From the NCBI RefSeq assembly GCF_000512205.2, contig NZ_CP006644.1, positions 3,776,520 to 3,840,519 on the forward strand: a stretch of 64,000 nt of DNA, given 5' to 3'. Shown here piece after piece: positions 34,533 through 44,190 of the stretch. Positions within the stretch are counted from its first letter, which is position 1; each line of letters starts with the position of its first letter. The notes beneath the pieces are model-generated. The model searched no databases. It had not been told where the DNA came from and saw only the letters and a program-made list of their open reading frames with translations. The stretch comes from Sphingomonas sanxanigenens DSM 19645 = NX02. GTDB taxonomy: Bacteria > Pseudomonadota > Alphaproteobacteria > Sphingomonadales > Sphingomonadaceae. The position numbers and the translations under genes were made by a program.

Positions 34533-35360
34533 TCAGTAAGGCGGGCGATCCTTGCCCGTCGGGCTGGTGGTGAAGATCTCGCAGCCATCCTCGGTGATGC
34601 CGATCGAATGCTCGAACTGCGCAGAGAGCGACTTGTCGCGGGTCACCGCCGTCCAGCCATCGTCCAGCACCTTCACGTCGGGGCGGCCGATGTTGATCAT
34701 CGGCTCGATCGTGAAGAACATGCCCGGGCGCAGCTCCGGCCCGGTGCCGGGGCGGCCGGCGTGGATCACCTCCGGCGCGTCGTGGAACAGGCGGCCGAGG
34801 CCATGCCCGCAGAAATCGCGGACCACGCCATAGCGGTGCTTCTCGGCATAGGTCTGGATCGCGTGGGCGACGTCGCCCATGCGGTTGCCGGGCTTCGCCT
34901 GCTCGATGCCGAGCATCATCGCCTCATAGGTCACGTCCACCAGCCGCCTGGCCTTCACGCCGACATTGCCGACCAGGAACATGCGGCTGGTATCGCCGTG
35001 CCAGCCGTCGACCAGCGGCGTCACGTCGATATTGACGATATCGCCGTCCTTCAGCGTCTTGGCGCCGGGAATGCCGTGGCACACGACATGGTTGATCGAG
35101 ATGCAGCAGCTGTGCGTGTAGCCGCGATAGCCGAGCGTCGCGGGCACGCCGCCGCCGGCCAGCATATGTTCGCGCGCGATATCGTCGAGCTCGCCGGTGG
35201 TGACGCCGGGCACGACGTGCGGCGCAAGCGCGTCGAGCACCTCGGCGGCGAGGCGGCCGGCGCGGCGCATACCTTCGAACCCGTCCGGCCCGTGGAGCTT
35301 GATCGCACCGGTGCGGGCGGCAACCGGGCTGTCGGCGGTGACGTTCACATAGCTGTCCAT
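34533..35360 (-). CDS. map: Methionine aminopeptidase type I
   Basis: A 275-aa enzyme removing N-terminal methionine from new proteins. Metal ligands: aspartates in NIDVTPLVDGWHGDTSRMF, histidine in GHGLGRLFHDAP, glutamates in FTIEPMINIG and QFEHSIGITEDG. The substrate histidine is in THSCCISINHVVCHG. The start at 35360 (MDSYVNVTADSP) is preferred; the longer frame adds an arginine-rich stretch unlike the family. It stands alone, divergent from the CinA-like gene. Confidence 0.96.
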   Translation of the reverse strand: MDSYVNVTADSPVAARTGAIKLHGPDGFEGMRRAGRLAAEVLDALAPHVVPGVTTGELDDIAREHMLAGGGVPATLGYRGYTHSCCISINHVVCHGIPGAKTLKDGDIVNIDVTPLVDGWHGDTSRMFLVGNVGVKARRLVDVTYEAMMLGIEQAKPGNRMGDVAHAIQTYAEKHRYGVVRDFCGHGLGRLFHDAPEVIHAGRPGTGPELRPGMFFTIEPMINIGRPDVKVLDDGWTAVTRDKSLSAQFEHSIGITEDGCEIFTTSPTGKDRPPY

Positions 35361-35498
35361 GCGCGCGATATAGCGCCGTCGGCGCAATTTTGCGAGGGGG
35401 CGGCGAACCGCCGGCCGATCCCCAAGCCCACTTCCCTTCCGCGCCGCAACGGCTAGAGACAGGCGCACATTTTACCGCGAACCGCGGATCGGAGGATC

Positions 35499-36257
35499 GT
35501 GAGCGAAGAGCGCATCTGGACCGCCGCCCTCGTGGTGATCGGCGACGAGATCCTGTCCGGACGAACGCAGGACAGGAACGTCGCGCAGATCGCATTGTGG
35601 CTGAACCTGCAGGGCATCCGCCTGGCCGAGGTCCGCGTCGTCGCGGACCGGACGGAGGCGATCGTCGAGGCGGTCAACGCGCTGAGGGCGCGAAACGACT
35701 ATCTGTTCACCACCGGCGGCATCGGCCCCACGCATGACGACATCACGGTCGACGCGATCGCCGAGGCGCTGGGCGTACCGGTGATCGTCCATCCGCACGC
35801 GCGCGCGGTGCTGACCGAATATTATGCCACGCGCGGCGGGCTCACCGAGGCACGGCTGCGCATGGCGCGGGTGCCCGACGGCGCGGCGCTGATCGAGAAC
35901 AAGCTGTCGGGCGCGCCCGGCATCCGCCACGGCAACATCTTCATCATGGCCGGCGTGCCGCACATCGCCGCGATGATGCTCGATGCGCTCAGCGGCACGC
36001 TGGAAGGCGGCAAGCCGCTGGCGTCGCGCACGATGGGCTGCTGGGTGGCGGAGAGCGAGGTGGCGGACATGCTGGGCGCCGCCGAGCGTGCGTTCGAAGG
36101 CGTGCAGATCGGCAGCTATCCGTTTTTCCGGGATGGGCGGACCGGCGCCAATTTCGTCATCCGCTCCACCGACCAGACGCTGATCGACGCCTGTTTCGCG
36201 CAGCTCGCGGCGCAGCTCGCCGCGGCCGGGCACGACGTGGTCGATGGCGGCATCTGA
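35499..36257 (+). CDS. CinA-like molybdopterin-binding domain protein
   Basis: A 252-aa protein with a GTG start. It consists of the MoCF/CinA N-terminal domain: VVIGDEILSGRTQDRN, VADRTEAIVEAVNALRARNDYLFTTGGIGPTHDDITVDAIAEALG. The C-terminal deamidase domain of full-length CinA is absent, as in many COG1058 proteins, which have ADP-ribose pyrophosphatase-like activity. It ends nine bases before the glycosyltransferase start, so the two are probably co-transcribed. Confidence 0.9.
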   Translation: MSEERIWTAALVVIGDEILSGRTQDRNVAQIALWLNLQGIRLAEVRVVADRTEAIVEAVNALRARNDYLFTTGGIGPTHDDITVDAIAEALGVPVIVHPHARAVLTEYYATRGGLTEARLRMARVPDGAALIENKLSGAPGIRHGNIFIMAGVPHIAAMMLDALSGTLEGGKPLASRTMGCWVAESEVADMLGAAERAFEGVQIGSYPFFRDGRTGANFVIRSTDQTLIDACFAQLAAQLAAAGHDVVDGGI

Positions 36258-36266
36258 GCGCCGACG

Positions 36267-37445
36267 ATGGCGCGGATCCTGATCGGCTGGGAACTCGGCG
36301 CCAATCGCGGCCATATCGAGCGCATCACCCGCATCGCCGAGGCGCTGGCGGCGACCGGGCATGAGGTCGCGCTGGCGCTGCAGCGGCTCGACGCGCCGGC
36401 GGGCACCCTGCATCCGCGCATCAGCCTGTGGCAGGCGCCGGTCTGGCCGCGACTGCTCGTCAACGCCGCGCGCCCCAATGGCCGGCCGGTGGCGACGATG
36501 GGCGACATTCTCGCACGCGTCGGGCTCGATCGCACCGAGACCACCGCCGGTATGATCGCCGGCTGGCAGGCGATCCTGGGCGCGGTGGCGCCTGCGGTGG
36601 TGATCGCCGACTATGCGCCGATGCTGCTCACCGCCGCGCGCGGGCGCGTGCCGACGATCGCGGTGGGGACCGGATTCGAACGCGTGCCCGCCGGCATGGA
36701 TCGCTTTCCCAGCCTCAACGGGCGGGAGAGCGCGCATGACGAGGCGGCGCTGCTCGACGGCGTCAACCGCGCGCTCGCGCGGCTGGATCGGGCGACGCTG
36801 GCGGGACTGCCCGAGCTGTTCGAGGCCGACGTCTCGCTCTCCGGCTGTTTCGCCGAGCTCGACCCTTATGGCGCGTGGCGCAAGGAAGCGGTGGTGTCGC
36901 CGACGATCGCGCGCAGTCTGCCGGAAGAACCGGGCGGCCGCGGCGATGAGCTGTTCGTCTACGGCTTCGAGATCGCGATGGCCGAATCGCCCTTGTGGGA
37001 GGGGATCGCGCGCTCCGGCCTGCCGGTGCGCGTGCATGTGCCCAACGCCACCGCCGAATTGCAGGCGCGCTTCACCGAGGCCGGCTTCGCCTATGAGCCG
37101 CGCCCGCTGGGGTTCGACCGTATCGCCGAACGCTCGCGCATCCTGCTGAGCCATGGCGGCAACGGCTTCGTCTCCTCCGCGCTGGTCGCGGGCATCCCGC
37201 AGGCGGTGACGCATTACGACCTGGAAAAGCGCATCGCCGGCCATGGCGTGATGCGGCTGGGCGTGGGCGGACAGGTCGCGCTGCAGACGATCAAGCCGGA
37301 GATATTCGCCGCCTCGCTCCGCGGGCTCTACGACGACGAGACAATCCGCCGGCGCTGCCTGGACCTCGCCCCCTCCTTCCGGGCGCGCGCCGCGCGGCCG
37401 CTGGAGGTGGAGGCGGTGGCAGCGGCGATCCGGCTGGCGGCTTGA
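36267..37445 (+). CDS. GT-B fold glycosyltransferase-like protein
   Basis: A 392-aa protein resembling the UDP-glycosyltransferase/MGT group. The N-terminal Rossmann part is ILIGWELGANRGHIERITRIAEALAATGHEVALAL. The C-terminal nucleotide-sugar part is RSRILLSHGGNGFVSSALVAGIPQAVTHYDLEKRIAG, where SHGGNG stands in for the usual THGGxxS motif. The acceptor is unknown (glycolipid or small molecule). No signal peptide or membrane segment. It directly follows the CinA-like gene. Confidence 0.82.
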   Translation: MARILIGWELGANRGHIERITRIAEALAATGHEVALALQRLDAPAGTLHPRISLWQAPVWPRLLVNAARPNGRPVATMGDILARVGLDRTETTAGMIAGWQAILGAVAPAVVIADYAPMLLTAARGRVPTIAVGTGFERVPAGMDRFPSLNGRESAHDEAALLDGVNRALARLDRATLAGLPELFEADVSLSGCFAELDPYGAWRKEAVVSPTIARSLPEEPGGRGDELFVYGFEIAMAESPLWEGIARSGLPVRVHVPNATAELQARFTEAGFAYEPRPLGFDRIAERSRILLSHGGNGFVSSALVAGIPQAVTHYDLEKRIAGHGVMRLGVGGQVALQTIKPEIFAASLRGLYDDETIRRRCLDLAPSFRARAARPLEVEAVAAAIRLAA

Positions 37446-37478
37446 GCGGCGGCGCGAACCGCCGGCCTTTCCATGAGA

Positions 37479-38678
37479 TCAGCGCATCGCGCGCACCGCA
37501 TCCGTATCCAGGCAGCGAACCACGTCCGCGCGCGACACGGGCGGCGTTGGCGCAGCGTCCCGCCCCAGCGCCGGAACCGTTACCGGCTTGCCGATCGCCA
37601 CCGCCGCGAAGCGCCCGGCGATGTCCGGGCGGCAGCGCATCACCGCGTCCAACAGGCGCGGCGGCGTGTCATATCCTTCGTAGCTCAGGCGAAAGGTGCC
37701 CCAGTGCACCGCCAGCCCGGTCGGCGCGCCAAGGCGGGCGAAGATTTCCGCGGAGTCTATCGGGCCGACGTGCGCGCCGGTTTCCATCTGGCCTTCGGAG
37801 AAGCGGAACGCGCCGATCGGCAGCAGCGCGAGGCGCACCCGCCCCCATTTGCGCGCCTCGGCCGGCCATTGCAGGTCGCCAGCGCCGGTATCGCCGGCGA
37901 AGAAGATGTTGCCGCCCGGCGCGGTGACGACGAAGCTGGACCACAGGGCGCGGTTGCGATCGGTGAACCAGCGACTGCCCCAATGATGGTTGCGCGTCAC
38001 CGCCACGCCCACGCCGTTGCGCACCGCGACATGGCCGCCCCAGTCCAGCACCGTCACCCGATCGATGCCGGCATCGCGCAGAAGCGTGTCGTTGCCGGGG
38101 CTGGTGACGATGCGCGGATGGTCGCGATCCCACAGCGTCTTCAGCGTCGCCAGATCCATATGGTCATAATGATTGTGGCTGACGAGGATGAGGTCGATCG
38201 GCGGCAGGTCCGCGAGGCGGATGCCCGGCGGCGCGGTGCGCGGCGCGCCGAAGCCGAAAGGCCCGGCGGTTTCCGCCCAAATCGGGTCGGTCAGGATGTT
38301 CAGCCCGCGCGTCTGCACCAACACCGTCGCATGCCCCACCCAGGTCGCGACGAGTGCGTCGCCTTCGACGCGCACGGCCGGGCGCGACGGCGTGACGGGC
38401 ACGGTCGCGGGCCAAAGCGGACGGCCGTCCGCGCCGGTGATCCAGCGGTAGAAGAAGCCGGCGCGGCCGCCGCGGTTCGATCCCGGCGGGCCCGCCAGGT
38501 CGTCGCCATCGGGGTTGAAGAAACGCTGCCCGTCGAAATGGCCGCTTTCGGGGCCGCGATAATAGATGCGATCGAGGAAGGGCGGGACGATCTGCACCGC
38601 GAGCAACGCAGCGACGACGGCGAAGAACAGCACGCGGCCGGCGAACGCAGCGGTACGGCGAAGGATCGAGATGGTCAT
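37479..38678 (-). CDS. Membrane-anchored MBL-fold hydrolase (NAPE-PLD/UlaG-like)
   Basis: A 399-aa protein with one N-terminal membrane segment (AGRVLFFAVVAALLAVQIVPPFL) and a metallo-beta-lactamase fold. Motifs: ATWVGHATVLVQTRGLNILTDPIW, SHNHYDHMDLATLK (HxHxDH), NHHWGSRWF, FFAGDTGAGD and AVHWGTFRLS. This pattern is shared with N-acyl-phosphatidylethanolamine phospholipase D-like enzymes, so a lipid phosphodiesterase on the periplasmic side is plausible. The ATG at 38678 is chosen; the frame upstream is antisense to the next gene. Divergent from 38772. Confidence 0.88.
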   Translation of the reverse strand: MTISILRRTAAFAGRVLFFAVVAALLAVQIVPPFLDRIYYRGPESGHFDGQRFFNPDGDDLAGPPGSNRGGRAGFFYRWITGADGRPLWPATVPVTPSRPAVRVEGDALVATWVGHATVLVQTRGLNILTDPIWAETAGPFGFGAPRTAPPGIRLADLPPIDLILVSHNHYDHMDLATLKTLWDRDHPRIVTSPGNDTLLRDAGIDRVTVLDWGGHVAVRNGVGVAVTRNHHWGSRWFTDRNRALWSSFVVTAPGGNIFFAGDTGAGDLQWPAEARKWGRVRLALLPIGAFRFSEGQMETGAHVGPIDSAEIFARLGAPTGLAVHWGTFRLSYEGYDTPPRLLDAVMRCRPDIAGRFAAVAIGKPVTVPALGRDAAPTPPVSRADVVRCLDTDAVRAMR

Positions 38679-38771
38679 GCTCCCGGACAGGCGGCGCGGA
38701 TCCATCCGCAATCGTCGTTTGAAATCAAGCACCACCTGTTCGGCGGCGCCGCGACCGCCTAGATAGGGGCC

Positions 38772-40103
38772 ATGCTGAAGCGCGCCCTGATCCTCGTCGC
38801 CGTCCTGGCCATCTTCCTGTTCGCCGGATGGTTCTTTTTCCTGCGCGGCCAGTCCGCCACGCTTTCGGTCGAGGCGGTGACCGGCGTCAAGCCCACCATC
38901 ACCCGCCCCTCCAACGAATCGATCCCGACGGTGAACATCGCCGATCCGGTCGGCTGGAAGCCGGGCCAGATGCCGACGCCGGCGGCCGGGCTGAAGGTCC
39001 AGCCCTTCGCCACCGGGCTCGATCATCCGCGGTGGATGACCTTGCTGCCCAATGGCGACGTTCTGGTGGCCGAATCGAACAAGCCCAAGGGCGAGCCCGG
39101 CAGCTTCACCCAGCGGATCATGGGCTGGCTGATGGGCCGCGCCGGTGCCGGGGTGCCTTCCGCCAACCGCATCTCGCTGCTGCGCGACGCCAATGGCGAC
39201 GGCATCGCCGAACAGAAGTTCGCGCTGCTCGAGGGGCTGAACTCGCCGTTCGGCATGGCGCTCGTCGGCGAGACGCTCTATGTCGGCAACACCGATGCGC
39301 TGATGGCCTTCCCGTTCAAGGTCGGCGAGACGAAGATCAGCGCCAAGGGCCGCAAGATCGTCGACCTGCCAGCGACCAAGCCGAACAACCACTGGACCCG
39401 CAACGTGATCGCCAATGCCGATGGCACGCGGCTCTACGTGACGGTCGGCTCGAACAGCAATATCGGCGAGAACGGGATGGAGACCGAGGTCAATCGCGCC
39501 GCGATCCTCGAGGTCGATCCCGCGACCGGCCGCCGCCGCGTGTTCGCCAGCGGGCTGCGCAACCCCAACGGCCTTGCGTGGGAACCGGTGAGCGGCACCT
39601 TGTGGACCACCGTCAACGAGCGCGACATGCTGGGCGGCGATCTGGCGCCGGACTATCTGACGCAGGTCAACGAGGGGGATTTCTTCGGCTGGCCCTGGGC
39701 CTATTGGAGCGGCTATCCCGACAAGCGCGTCCAGCCCGAGCGGCCCGACATGCTCGAATATACACGCCGCCCCGATTATGCGCTGGGGCCCCACACCGCC
39801 TCGCTCGGCCTCGCCTTCGCCGATCGCGCGACGCTCGGCGGCCGCTTCGCACGCGGCGCCTTCATCGGCCAGCATGGTTCGTGGAACCGCAAGCCGGCAT
39901 CGGGCTACAAGGTGGTGTTCGTACCGTTCGGGCCGGACGGTTTTCCCGCGAAGGACGCCAAGCCGGTGGACGTGCTGACCGGCTTCCTCGTCGACGGCGA
40001 CGCGCGCGGTCGCCCGGTCGGCACGATCATCGACAGCAAGGGCGCGCTGCTGGTGGCGGACGATGTCGGCAATGCGGTGTGGCGGGTGAGCGCAGGGCGG
40101 TAA
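38772..40103 (+). CDS. Sorbosone dehydrogenase-like (PQQ sugar dehydrogenase fold) protein
   Basis: A 443-aa protein with an N-terminal membrane anchor (LKRALILVAVLAIFLFAGWFFFL) and a six-bladed propeller of the GSDH/sorbosone dehydrogenase family: FATGLDHPRWMTLLPNGDVLVAES, PFGMALVGETLYVGNTDAL, FASGLRNPNGLAWEP, GDFFGWPWAYWSGYPD, QHGSWNRKPASGYKVVFVPF, LVADDVGNAVWRV. Members oxidise aldoses or sorbosone with PQQ; the true substrate is unknown. It faces the periplasm. Divergent from the MBL gene. Confidence 0.88.
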   Translation: MLKRALILVAVLAIFLFAGWFFFLRGQSATLSVEAVTGVKPTITRPSNESIPTVNIADPVGWKPGQMPTPAAGLKVQPFATGLDHPRWMTLLPNGDVLVAESNKPKGEPGSFTQRIMGWLMGRAGAGVPSANRISLLRDANGDGIAEQKFALLEGLNSPFGMALVGETLYVGNTDALMAFPFKVGETKISAKGRKIVDLPATKPNNHWTRNVIANADGTRLYVTVGSNSNIGENGMETEVNRAAILEVDPATGRRRVFASGLRNPNGLAWEPVSGTLWTTVNERDMLGGDLAPDYLTQVNEGDFFGWPWAYWSGYPDKRVQPERPDMLEYTRRPDYALGPHTASLGLAFADRATLGGRFARGAFIGQHGSWNRKPASGYKVVFVPFGPDGFPAKDAKPVDVLTGFLVDGDARGRPVGTIIDSKGALLVADDVGNAVWRVSAGR

Positions 40104-40199
40104 GGCTTCACGCTCGCGACGGACGGAGGGGGAAAACACACAGCTTGACGCCGCATTCGCCCTGTGCGGCTATGCGCGCGTGACCGAGTGGGGGCGTGG

Positions 40200-40526
40200 A
40201 TGGAGACGACGAGCAGCCGAACCGCCGAGGCCCTGGTCGTCCGCCCCGTCGGCCGGATCGACGAGACGCGGTGGGAAGCGTTTCGCGACGCACTGACCGC
40301 GGCGCTGGCGGAGGCGCGAGCGGCGGGGCTCGCGCTGATCATCGATCTCGGCGCGGTGCCCTACATGTCCTCCCGCGGGCTGCGCGTGCTGACGATCGCG
40401 CGGCGCGAGGCCGGGGAGAGCGGCACGCCGATCGCGCTCGCCTGCCCATCGGCGCCGATGCGGGAGATATTGGCAATCAGCCGCTACGACAGGATCTTCG
40501 ACATTCGCGAGACCATCCAGCGATAG
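40200..40526 (+). CDS. STAS-domain anti-sigma factor antagonist (RsbV/SpoIIAA-like)
   Basis: A 108-aa single STAS domain: ALVVRPVGRIDETRWEAFRDAL, ALIIDLGAVPYMSSRGLRVLTIA. The serine of the SSRG turn is the usual phosphorylation site. In partner switching, the unphosphorylated form binds the kinase/anti-sigma protein and frees its target. The start at 40200 is chosen because GGGGGCGTGG precedes it. It heads an operon with the MBL gene (11 bp gap) and the CHASE2-phosphatase gene; the matching kinase-like protein is at 44765. Confidence 0.9.
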   Translation: METTSSRTAEALVVRPVGRIDETRWEAFRDALTAALAEARAAGLALIIDLGAVPYMSSRGLRVLTIARREAGESGTPIALACPSAPMREILAISRYDRIFDIRETIQR

Positions 40527-40536
40527 GAGCGACGCC

Positions 40537-41499
40537 GTGCGCCTGCGTTTCTGGGGAACCCGCGGATCGCTGCCCGTCTCGGCAGACGCCGCCGCCATCG
40601 CCGGCAAGATCGCCCGCGCGCTCGTGGCAGCGGACGGGCGGCGCTTCGCCGACGAACAGGCGGCGCTCGCCTTCGTCACCGGCGAACTGCCCTTCTCCGC
40701 CGGCGGCGGCTATGGCGGCGCCACGAGCTGCGTCGAGATCGACCGCGGCACCGGCGCTTTCCTGCTGTGCGACCTCGGATCGGGGCTGCGCGGCTTCGGC
40801 GGCAGCGCGATCGCGCGCTATGCCGAAGGGCGGCCGCGCGATTTCCGCATCTTCCTGTCGCACCTGCATTGGGACCATATCATGGGCTTCCCCTTCTTCG
40901 GGCCGGCCTATGATCCGCAGGCGCGCATCACGATCTATGCCGGCCACGCCGAGGCGCGGGAGGCGCTGGTCCGCCAGCAGGAGGCGATATCCTTCCCCGT
41001 GCCGTTCACGGCGCTGGGCGCCGCGATCGATTTCGTCACGCTGACGCCCGGCGAGCCGATCGACATCGACGGGCTCACCGTCTCAGTGATCCGCCAATTC
41101 CACGACCATGACAGCTATGGCTTCCGCATCGAGGGCGATGGCCGCACATTGATCTACAGCACCGATTCCGAGCATCCCGTCGACGACATGGAGGGCGAGA
41201 CGCGGTTCGAGCGCTTCTTCGGCGGTGCCGACACGGTGATCTGCGACACGATGTATTCGCTGGCCGACGCGGTGACATTGCGCGAGGATTGGGGCCATTC
41301 GAGCAGCCTGACCGCGCTCGACCTGTGCCGCGCGGCGGGCGCGCGGCGGCTGGTGATGTTCCACCACGAACCCGCCGCCAGCGACGCGATGATCGAGACG
41401 GTGCATCGCGAGACCATCCGCTATGAGGAACTGGGCCGCGGCGACGGCCCGCCGATCGAGGTGGTGTGCGCCTATGACGGGCTCGAACTCGACGTCTGA
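40537..41499 (+). CDS. MBL-fold metallohydrolase in a partner-switching operon
   Basis: A 320-aa cytosolic protein with a GTG start after AGGAG. The RNase Z/cAMP-phosphodiesterase-like MBL signature MRLRFWGTRGSLPVS, SHLHWDHIMGFPFF (HxHxDH), HDHDSYGFRIEGDGRTLIYSTDSEH, and FHHEP. Such proteins often accompany signalling genes and may cleave a cyclic nucleotide or phosphoester (inference). It sits between the STAS gene and the CHASE2-phosphatase gene, overlapping the latter by 26 bp. Confidence 0.88.
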   Translation: MRLRFWGTRGSLPVSADAAAIAGKIARALVAADGRRFADEQAALAFVTGELPFSAGGGYGGATSCVEIDRGTGAFLLCDLGSGLRGFGGSAIARYAEGRPRDFRIFLSHLHWDHIMGFPFFGPAYDPQARITIYAGHAEAREALVRQQEAISFPVPFTALGAAIDFVTLTPGEPIDIDGLTVSVIRQFHDHDSYGFRIEGDGRTLIYSTDSEHPVDDMEGETRFERFFGGADTVICDTMYSLADAVTLREDWGHSSSLTALDLCRAAGARRLVMFHHEPAASDAMIETVHRETIRYEELGRGDGPPIEVVCAYDGLELDV

Positions 41500-43570
41500 C
41501 CCCGGCATCCGCGCCGGCCGCGCGCGGCTGGCGGGGATCGTCGCGGGGCTGCTGGTGGTAGCGGCGAGCCTCGCCCCGCAGGCCGACGCGCTGCGCCGGC
41601 CGCTGTTCGACCTGTGGCAACGGCTGATGCCGCGCGACTTCGGCGACACGCGCGTGGCGGTGGTGATGATCGACGATGCCAGCATCGACCAGATCGGCCC
41701 CTGGCCCTGGTCGCGCTACGCCATCGCGCGGCTGGTCGAGACGATCCACAGCCGCGGTGCCGCCGTCATCGGGCTGGACATGCTGCTGTCGGAACCCGAT
41801 CCGCGCGATCCGGCCGGTTTCGCCGATTTCTATCATGAACTGCCCGTGCCGGCGGCTGAGGAGGTGCGGGCGCTGACATCGATGGATCGCGTGCTGGCGC
41901 AGGTGATCGGCCGATCGCCGGTGGTGCTCGGCCGCGCCGGCATCGCCGCGGAAGAGGACAAGGCAGCGCCGCCGCTGGCGGTCGAGGCGCAGTTCACCGC
42001 TCCCCTCCCCGCCGGCGTGCGGGCATGGGACCGGGCGCTCGCCAACATCCAGACGATCGACGATGTCGCCGAGGGGCATGGCCTGCTCAACGGCGATGCC
42101 GATGCCGATGGCACCCAGCGCCGCGTGCCGCTGGTGGCGACGGTGGCGGGCACCCCCAATCCGGGGTTCGCGCTCGAACTGGCGCGGATCGCCAGCCGCA
42201 CCCAGGCGGTGACGCCCGTCGTCCGCAACGGCCGGCTGCGCGCGGTCGAAATGGGCGGGCGGCGGCTTGCGGTCGATCCCGATGGCGCGATGCGGATGCG
42301 CTTCGGCACGCTGCCGGCGCATGCGCAGTTTTCCGCGGCGAGCGTAATGGGCGATCCGGCGCCCGCGGATCAGTTCCGCAACCGCATCGTGCTGGTCGGG
42401 CTCGGCGGCGCTGGCTCGGCAGACATGGTTTCGACGCCGCTGGCGCCGCAGGGCTATGGCGCGGCGGTGCAGGCGATGGCGGTGGACGCGATCCTCGCCG
42501 GGGACAGCCTGTCGCGCCCCGGCTGGGCGCTGTGGGCGGAGCGCGTGGGGGCATTGGCGCTGCTGCTGCTGTTCGGCGGGTTCTCGCCGCAGCGGCGGCC
42601 ATGGCGCATGGCGCTGCTTGCGGTCGCGGCGGCGCTGGCGACGATCGCGATCAGCGCGGGGGCGTTCGCCGGCGGGCTGCTGCTCGATCCGGTGCTGCCC
42701 TTGCTGTCGGGCCTGGCCGCGGGCGCGGTTACCGTGCTGCTGCTCTATGCCGAGGGGCGGCGGCACCAGGCGGCGCTGCAGCGCGCGCTATGGGCCGAGC
42801 AGCTCGCCGCCGCGCACAGCGCCGGCGAACTCACCGCCGCGCGCGAGATGCAGCAGGCGATGCTGCCCGACGCCGCGACGCTCGCCGCGCTCGACCCGCG
42901 CATCGAGATTGCCGGGCTGATCGAGCCGGCGCGCGACACCGGCGGCGATTTCTACGATGCGATTCGCCTCGACGCCGATCGCCTCTGCCTGTTCGTAGGC
43001 GACGTAACCGGCAAGGGCATGTCGGCGGCATTGTTCATGGCGCTCTCCCGCGCGTTGACGCGCAGCGTGCTGTCACGCGGGGTGTCCGACCTCGCGCCGG
43101 CGTTGGAAACGCTCAACGCGGAAATCATGCGCGACAATGTCGAGGACATGTTCGTGACCATGGCGATCGCGCTGCTCGACTGCCGCACCGGCGACCTCGC
43201 TTATGCCGGGGTCGGCCATGAGGATCCCTGGCTGGTGCGCGCGGACGGCACCCCCACCCCGCTCCGCTCGGACGGCGGCCCGCCGTTCGGCGCGGCCGAG
43301 GGCATGGCCTATGGCACGTCAGTTGTGCGGCTGGCCCCAGGCGACACGGTGATCCTGCTCTCCGACGGCGTGACCGAGGCGCAGGACGGCACCGGCCGGA
43401 CCTTCGGCACCGCGGGGGTTGCGGAGACGCTGCGGAACTGGAGCAATGCCGGCCCGGTCAACGACGCCTGCCGCCGCCTGCACGCCGCCGTGCGCGCGCT
43501 GGAAGGTGGCGGCGAGGCGACGGACGATCTGACGGTGCTGGCGTTCCGGTATCGTGGGGATGGGGGATAG
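41474..43570 (+). CDS. CHASE2 sensor with SpoIIE/PP2C serine phosphatase domain (RsbU-like)
   Basis: A 698-aa membrane sensor phosphatase. An N-terminal membrane segment (LAGIVAGLLVVAASLAP) is followed by a CHASE2 extracytoplasmic domain to about residue 330 (VAVVMIDDASIDQIGPWPWSRYAIARLVETI). About three membrane segments follow (residues 345-435), then a coiled coil and a SpoIIE phosphatase domain with metal aspartates in DTGGDFYDAI, FVGDVTGKGMSAALFM, LLSDGVTEA and EATDDLTVLAF. It should dephosphorylate the STAS partner when its periplasmic sensor is triggered. The ATG at 41474 overlaps the MBL gene. Confidence 0.93.
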   Translation: MTGSNSTSDPGIRAGRARLAGIVAGLLVVAASLAPQADALRRPLFDLWQRLMPRDFGDTRVAVVMIDDASIDQIGPWPWSRYAIARLVETIHSRGAAVIGLDMLLSEPDPRDPAGFADFYHELPVPAAEEVRALTSMDRVLAQVIGRSPVVLGRAGIAAEEDKAAPPLAVEAQFTAPLPAGVRAWDRALANIQTIDDVAEGHGLLNGDADADGTQRRVPLVATVAGTPNPGFALELARIASRTQAVTPVVRNGRLRAVEMGGRRLAVDPDGAMRMRFGTLPAHAQFSAASVMGDPAPADQFRNRIVLVGLGGAGSADMVSTPLAPQGYGAAVQAMAVDAILAGDSLSRPGWALWAERVGALALLLLFGGFSPQRRPWRMALLAVAAALATIAISAGAFAGGLLLDPVLPLLSGLAAGAVTVLLLYAEGRRHQAALQRALWAEQLAAAHSAGELTAAREMQQAMLPDAATLAALDPRIEIAGLIEPARDTGGDFYDAIRLDADRLCLFVGDVTGKGMSAALFMALSRALTRSVLSRGVSDLAPALETLNAEIMRDNVEDMFVTMAIALLDCRTGDLAYAGVGHEDPWLVRADGTPTPLRSDGGPPFGAAEGMAYGTSVVRLAPGDTVILLSDGVTEAQDGTGRTFGTAGVAETLRNWSNAGPVNDACRRLHAAVRALEGGGEATDDLTVLAFRYRGDGG

Positions 43571-43587
43571 GGGGTTGGCACGAGGCC

Positions 43588-44190
43588 CTAGCGAACGATC
43601 ACCTCGACCCGCCGGTTGCGCCGTTCATGCCCATCGGGCGGATTGGGGACCAGCGGTTCGCGTTCGCCGCGGCCGACGACCTCGACGATCGTCACGTCCA
43701 CGCCCGCCGCCTCGAGGATCCCCGCGACCTCCCGTGCGCGATCCTCGGAAAGACTGTCGTTATAAGCCTCCTCGCCGGCGGAATCGGTGTGGCCGACGAT
43801 CGCGACGTCGGCACCCGGCCGCGCGCGGACCGCCTCGACGAGTTTCGGCACCAGCGCCTGCGAGGCGGCGTCCAGCGCGATGTCATTATTGTCGAAGGTC
43901 AGCGCAAAGGGTTCCGGCGCGCGCGGCATCGCCGAGAACAAGGCGGCATGGCGCGGTTCGAGCGATTTGTCGCTCGTGCGCACTTCGGCGCTGCCCGGCC
44001 TGAGCCTGGCGCGGCTGTCCGCACGGTCGACGAGGCGGATCTCCCGGCCCGTTTCGGGATCGAGCACCGCGACCGCGCCGGCATCGTCGGAGGCGGTGCC
44101 CTCATGCCGCAGCAGGGTGAGCGTTTCGCGGTGCGCGCAGCCTGTCAGCAGCACCAGCGCCGGCAGCAGCGCCGCCACCGCGCGCGTCAT
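43588..44190 (-). CDS. OmpA-family lipoprotein
   Basis: A 200-aa lipoprotein: lipobox LLPALVLLTGCAH (cysteine about residue 18), then an OmpA C-terminal peptidoglycan-binding domain (FALTFDNNDIALDAASQALVPKLVEAVRARPGADVAIVGHTDSAGEEAYNDSLSEDRAREVAGIL...GRGEREPL...RRNRRVEVIV). It anchors the envelope to peptidoglycan. Its start overlaps the stop of the FecR-domain gene (ATGA), so they form one operon. Convergent with the CHASE2 gene, 18 bp away. Confidence 0.92.
   Translation of the reverse strand: MTRAVAALLPALVLLTGCAHRETLTLLRHEGTASDDAGAVAVLDPETGREIRLVDRADSRARLRPGSAEVRTSDKSLEPRHAALFSAMPRAPEPFALTFDNNDIALDAASQALVPKLVEAVRARPGADVAIVGHTDSAGEEAYNDSLSEDRAREVAGILEAAGVDVTIVEVVGRGEREPLVPNPPDGHERRNRRVEVIVR

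Noticed and set aside
38679-40139. Upstream extension of the MBL hydrolase frame on the minus strand
   Set aside because: It is antisense to the sorbosone-dehydrogenase-like gene. A membrane anchor and start at 38678 fit the hydrolase.
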